NCBI GenBank assembly: GCA_028023455.1
Contig: JAQFVV010012394.1
Location: 22,276,900 to 22,340,899, forward strand
DNA from: Epiperipatus broadwayi
Taxonomy: Eukaryota > Onychophora > Udeonychophora > Euonychophora > Peripatidae
Length of the DNA stretch: 64,000 nt
Direction of reading: 5' to 3'
A model generated the notes under the pieces. It saw only the letters and a program-made list of their open reading frames with translations, made no database searches and was not told where the DNA came from. Below are positions 59,616 through 64,000 of this stretch, piece by piece (position 1 is the stretch's first letter; each line of letters begins with the position of its first letter). Position numbers and translations under genes: made by a program.

Positions 59616-62205
59616 TCTAAATATATTTAAAATAATAATAATTTAACCTGTTATAAAAACAGATAACTAAGTTATATATGGATAAATTGGGGGAAAGAAC
59701 AGAATAAGAAATTATTTAGCAAACTTAACTCTCAACTGCTACAACCAATATGTGATACTGCTATAATTTTTGATATGTCTTAATTTTATCCAATATTTAA
59801 AATTGAATAAGTTCATCTCAGTACCTTGCTAGTTATGTCTATATTGTGCAAAAACCAAATTAGTTTATTTCAACTCATACAGTTTAAGTTTTATATCACT
59901 TTTTATCGCGTTTAGCACTATTTCATACATATATGCTAAACTCTAAATGAAAGTAGTTTTCTTGTGTTTTTCATAAATGATGGTATTTTTTATGTACTTT
60001 TTTATATTAATATTTTTTTTAAGTAATTCTTATAATAATACAATCAAAGTTATTTCATTATTAAAAAATAGTAGTTTTTTCCACTAAAAGAAAACAAGCA
60101 ATTTATCCCTTTTAAAAGCAATATTTATTTCATTATTACTATAATGAAATAACAGACCTTTTTTTTTTCTTTTAAAAAAAAGAAGCAATTTAGCTCTTTT
60201 TCTAAAAGAAAATAATTAACCAATCTCTGTTAGAAACTCCATTTTTGCAATTGTGGTTATATTTTTTTATGCATATATTGTAATACTTATTATTATAGTG
60301 ATATTGTGATTAAGCCAATGCACATGCGCTTTAAAGATAAATTATAAATAAATACTCTCACTTTTCCAGACACAAGATATAGTCTTTTTGAAAAGATGGA
60401 ATGAATCCATCCATCCTTTCGACCCAAACATTTATGTATGGGCAAATCTTAAGCTTATGGAAATGAGAGCGTGAAGATGTTAAGCAATCACTTTATAACT
60501 TCTTTAACGAGCGTTATAAGCGCATAATTATTGATATTATATAATGCTTATTGTAAATAATTTTTATAAAAAAAAATCAAATTTAGAACCACAAAAGTAT
60601 CATAAAATAATATTTTTCTCATGAGTAGAATTTTATATTGCTGGCGGCAATTACATTATAAAAAAATGTGGAGCCATTTTGGATTAAGTGTTTTAATCAA
60701 TAAAGCATTCAATTTTATATCAAAAGCAATAATTTTAATTAAGTACAGCAATCACATGTATAGTTAAGATGTATATTGATACATATTTTAAGATAAAATT
60801 TATCTTGAGATTTGTAATATTAATTTTCTCTTCACTTGACTATGTAATTCTTTTGCACATGTTAGTCATATGCATAACAAAACAGTTTCTATCTTCTCTT
60901 TATATCATATGGCTGAATGCACTTTTGATGACAAGAACCATAATCAATTTATTTTATTTCTAAGTAAAATTATTTTATTTTAAATGCCTGATTTTTCTTT
61001 TAATTAAAAGTTAAAATCCAAATGGTTTCAAGTAAATAAATGAATTGTTAAAATTATTGCTGTCACCAAATGCAAAGTATCAACAATTAATATCAATCAA
61101 TGAAACAATTATTAGCATTAAAATTTTAAACACTATGAATCCAGTATGAAGATATTTATATGCATTCATTTCAACATTATTATTAATTTTTCACACAACA
61201 GAAATCTCAGATAAATAATAAACATGAGATGCTTTTCATCTCTTCTTAATGGGTGAGAAGCTCTGGAAAATTCCTAATCATCAGCCATAATGCAAGCACA
61301 AAACTTTAATAATATTTTGCTATATCCAGTAGCAATATTGTCATTATCATCAGCATACACATCAATAGTTATTGATTCAAATAAACTCAAGATTACGGTG
61401 AAAACTTAACGAAGATGAGTTTATTAGCATTTAAATGCTGTTACAAATACAGTTATTAATTGCCTCATAGTAAATATAGATCAACAAACATTATTTCAAA
61501 TTTGGTGTATCTATATCTTTATATACTACTCAGCATATATATTCACCACACACTCATTTTCTTAGTATGTGCATTTCACTTTTTTCTGAGTGCACTAATG
61601 TAAACCTGCAACCCTCCAACTTCCTAGACACACTGATTTCTGCAGTTTTTATTTCTCCTTGAATAATCTGCATAATTATCATACATTTGCATAATCCATA
61701 TTTAAAGGCATTTTGCATACATGAATTTTCTAGGGTATCAGTGATGAAAGAATTTATTCAACTTCCTGACTAGTTCTTACAAACAAACATAATAACTTTA
61801 TTTACATTCTTGAAATATATACATGCACATATAATGTTATTATTTACTCAGTCAGTACATTCTTTTCTTCCCTCTAGAAAAATAATCTACATGCTTAAAT
61901 TTTTTGGTCTATTCCAATCTCTTGCTTGTATAAGTGGTGGTAGCAGTTTTTTTTTCCTTCTCTGCCCTTATCATCTTCCAGCTGTTGCAAACTAAGCTAG
62001 TCCACCATGGTGATTTCTGAAGAGTCATTAGATTGGTTATTAGCTTCAAAAATCAATTTCACCTGTCAGCTCAATTTTTGGACTTTTTTTTCTTTTCCCC
62101 ACTTCTGATGATGCACGATCATAATCTTTTTCTTTCTCATGATCTATCATTATTGTTAATGGAGAACTCAATTTTTCTGTTCATTAATTCCAGTGGCATT
62201 TTGCC
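59616..62205. other. intergenic, no gene seen
   Basis: AT-rich unique sequence with A-runs near 60000-60200. The minus-strand part next to 62205 may include decayed 3' gypsy sequence, but I cannot read it. Confidence 0.4.
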
Positions 62206-62209
62206 AACC

Positions 62210-62640
62210 TTAAATATGATTACTGTGTCTTAGAACTTCATGGCCATTAGCCAGCTGTATCAGACTTAGTTGTTTTGACAATACTTTCAATATAACTCCT
62301 GTTTGCCACCATTTTATGACCATGTTGTGAATCCATACTGTTTCTCTCGCATTATATTTTATGTTGTCCAAATGATTCTCTGCTTTCACAATCTTATTAA
62401 GGATCAAGACTGATATGTTGGCTTGAAATTTCCATTTCATTAACATCTCAGCAGGGGTTTTCTTAGTAACTGTATTCAGCATAAAACGTTGTTAAAACAT
62501 AGTGGTCATTAAAACTTCATTACATTTTTACAATGAGTTTTATTTAACATTAGCTTCAACTGTTGCACTGCCTTCTCAGATAATCTGTTGGACAACCACC
62601 CAGATGACAGTAAAAGTCACATTTTATAAAAGATGTGATC
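62210..62640 (-). pseudogene. gypsy integrase C-terminal remnant
   Basis: Minus strand. Starting near 62620, 'NRLSEKAVQQLKLML' resembles the 'NGlaErfVqtlK' core motif. The frame 62210-62482 reads 'KKTPAEMLMKW' ('sPaeLlmgr'), then 'VWIHNMVIKWWQTGVIL', and ends 'LANGHEVLRHSNHI', the chromodomain-less gypsy C-terminus ('kW.pG.I', 'dG...rRH..qlr'). Frame breaks lie upstream of 62482. It runs opposite to the gypsy copy that follows. Confidence 0.75.
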
Positions 62641-62852
62641 ACACACACATTTAATGTCCACACCAATATTCAGTGTTTACAGATTGCAGTAGTGTTGGTC
62701 ACACAAAAGGAACTTCTTTATAAAGAAAATAAGTTGCTAATGACAGAATGGAAGAATCCATTTGAAAAAGCCAAAAAGGTAATTTGAAATCTAAGAAACA
62801 AAATGACTGTATAAAGAAGGTGAGACACATTGTCTGCATTTAAATGATATGC

Positions 62853-63552
62853 CTGTAGCAATGAAACTGGACACCAGCTACAGAATCCATGGTGTCTAAA
62901 AAGTCATAAGCTCTTAAAAAAATAAATATCAGCTATATCCTAGAAGCAAAAACAATTAGTGATTATCAAGATAATGACCAATAAAACTAGATATCTGCCT
63001 CTTGTTGTGTTGCCTCATAAACAGAGCAATTTATTCGGATGTGACTGGTTTGCTCACTTACGTTTTATAGTGACTAAAATGAACCAGCTCCCAACAATAA
63101 ATTCAAGCAGTATCTACCCAGAAGTAGTTATTAATAATCTGGATTCTAACCTTAAAATAATACATGAAACTATAAGTGCAAAAAAGCAAATAGGTAGTAC
63201 TCACATCCTATGTCACAAGTTTGAGAGAACCACCAAATGGGTTTCAGTAGTGATCAAAGTTAAAGGATTACAAACAGTGGTGATTAAAACTACTGATAGA
63301 CAACAACATCATCATCACAGAATTCAATTAAGGTGCATGTTGTGAGCCATCAACAAAGTCTCATTAGATGATAAAGAGTTGCAAGCCAACAGGGATGAGT
63401 CATCAACCAACTGTGATGAAACTACAGTTCCAAGATGTACAGATGATGACACTCAACCTGCTGATGAAGTCACCAAGCCTGATGAAGTCATAATGTGCCT
63501 ACCTATACACCTGTATGACTATGTTCTCCTGCTAATTTTAACCAGGAGGGAA
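62853..63552 (+). pseudogene. internally deleted gypsy pol, copy 2 (protease end joined to integrase end)
   Basis: Begins with a protease-like 'PVAMKLDTSYR' (DTS where DTG is expected). The frame 62959-63345 (128 codons) reads 'LPLVVLPHKQSNLFGCDWF', the usual protease/RT linker, then 'IYPEVVINNLDSNLK', the segment before the RT, then directly 'ERTTKWVSVVIKVKG' and '..RIQLR', the integrase C-terminus. RT, RNase H and the integrase core are absent. A Ser/Thr/Asp-rich tail follows and then the purine-rich 'ccaggagggaa' before the LTR. The junction is the same as at 43.2-43.9 kb. Confidence 0.8.
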
Positions 63553-64000
63553 TGTCATATATCATCCAGCCTTCAGATAATGGAATTGTTCGGCTTCTGT
63601 CTTATCTAGATCAGAATGAGAATTCATCACCATGAACCTATGCAGATATAGATAACCCATAGGCAATGCCAAGAATAGGCCAATAGGTGATTATGCTCAC
63701 TGAATCGGAATGTTTCCATTAGGGATGAGGATCTGTTAATAAAGTCAGACTTTTTGAAGATAAAGTGAGAGAATTACTGCCACAAACTGAAACACAAAAT
63801 ACACATTCTCCATACACATGCTGAGAGAGCTACTGCCATGTAGCTGAAAAGAAGAATATGATGTCCTCCAGAGAACTATTGTCACAAAGCTGGAAGACAG
63901 AATACAGATTCTCCAGACTACAGCTATCAAAGTTTAATGGTTGACACAGACAGGCAAGTCCACATTCAGCATTGGAAGCTGCTAGAACCAAACATTGGCA
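63553..64000 (+). repeat. 3' LTR of internally deleted gypsy, runs off window
   Basis: Starts TGTCATATATCATCC after the polypurine tract and shares 'attcatcaccatgaacct' with the minus-strand LTR at 43223. From about 63765 to 63925 it has three imperfect tandem units ('gagagaattactgcca', 'gagagctactgccat', 'gagaactattgtcac'). The 3' end lies beyond the window or near its edge. Confidence 0.7.

Overview
The window is AT-rich eukaryotic DNA with no complete cellular gene that I can recognise. It is built almost entirely of transposable elements and their decayed remains, with many TA, TG and ATT microsatellites. An animal nuclear genome is clear from the mix: Penelope-like elements (PLEs), APE-type non-LTR retrotransposons, Ty3/gypsy LTR elements, TA-flanked TIR elements and SINE-like repeats. 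The repeat style (GAT-tailed LINEs, abundant dispersed short repeats with a 'gttcaaat' box) would suit a mollusc, possibly a cephalopod. That is an impression, not something the sequence proves.

Layout. 1-9.4 kb: intergenic DNA with an 11-copy 37-bp tandem repeat, a LINE RT remnant, an LTR followed by a primer-binding-like site, a gag-like remnant on the minus strand, and a 768-bp fold-back element with a 12-bp target duplication. 9.5-14.7 kb: two non-autonomous TIR elements flanked by TA, a SINE-like repeat, and a dispersed repeat also found at 5.9 kb. 14.7-34 kb: the centrepiece, a PLE array. It holds one inverted copy (A) and three head-to-tail forward copies (B, C, D) separated by pseudo-LTR leaders. 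Copy C has an intact 797-codon ORF with a Penelope-type reverse transcriptase and a GIY-YIG endonuclease. Later insertions broke the array: a ~1.9-kb TA-associated element and a 5'-truncated LINE in copy A, and a full-length but dead 6.3-kb LINE in copy D.

34-36.3 kb: gypsy RNase H/integrase remnant plus 3' LTR. 37-45 kb: a second fold-back copy, a 540-bp inverted-repeat element, tandem repeats, and an internally deleted gypsy copy interrupted by a third fold-back copy. 45-46 kb: the 3' end of a second, different PLE and a candidate first exon of an unidentified cellular gene (minus strand). 46-52 kb: SINE-like repeats, a ~200-bp ATT array and a second copy of the ~2-kb TA-associated element. 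55-58.5 kb: a gypsy element with both LTRs and a decayed gag/protease. 59-64 kb: a palindromic SINE-like pair, a minus-strand integrase remnant, and another copy of the internally deleted gypsy family running off the window end.

The features do not work together as a pathway. What the window records is a history of nested insertion, in which TA-rich tracts, including the native TA tract inside the PLE, repeatedly acted as landing or breakage sites.
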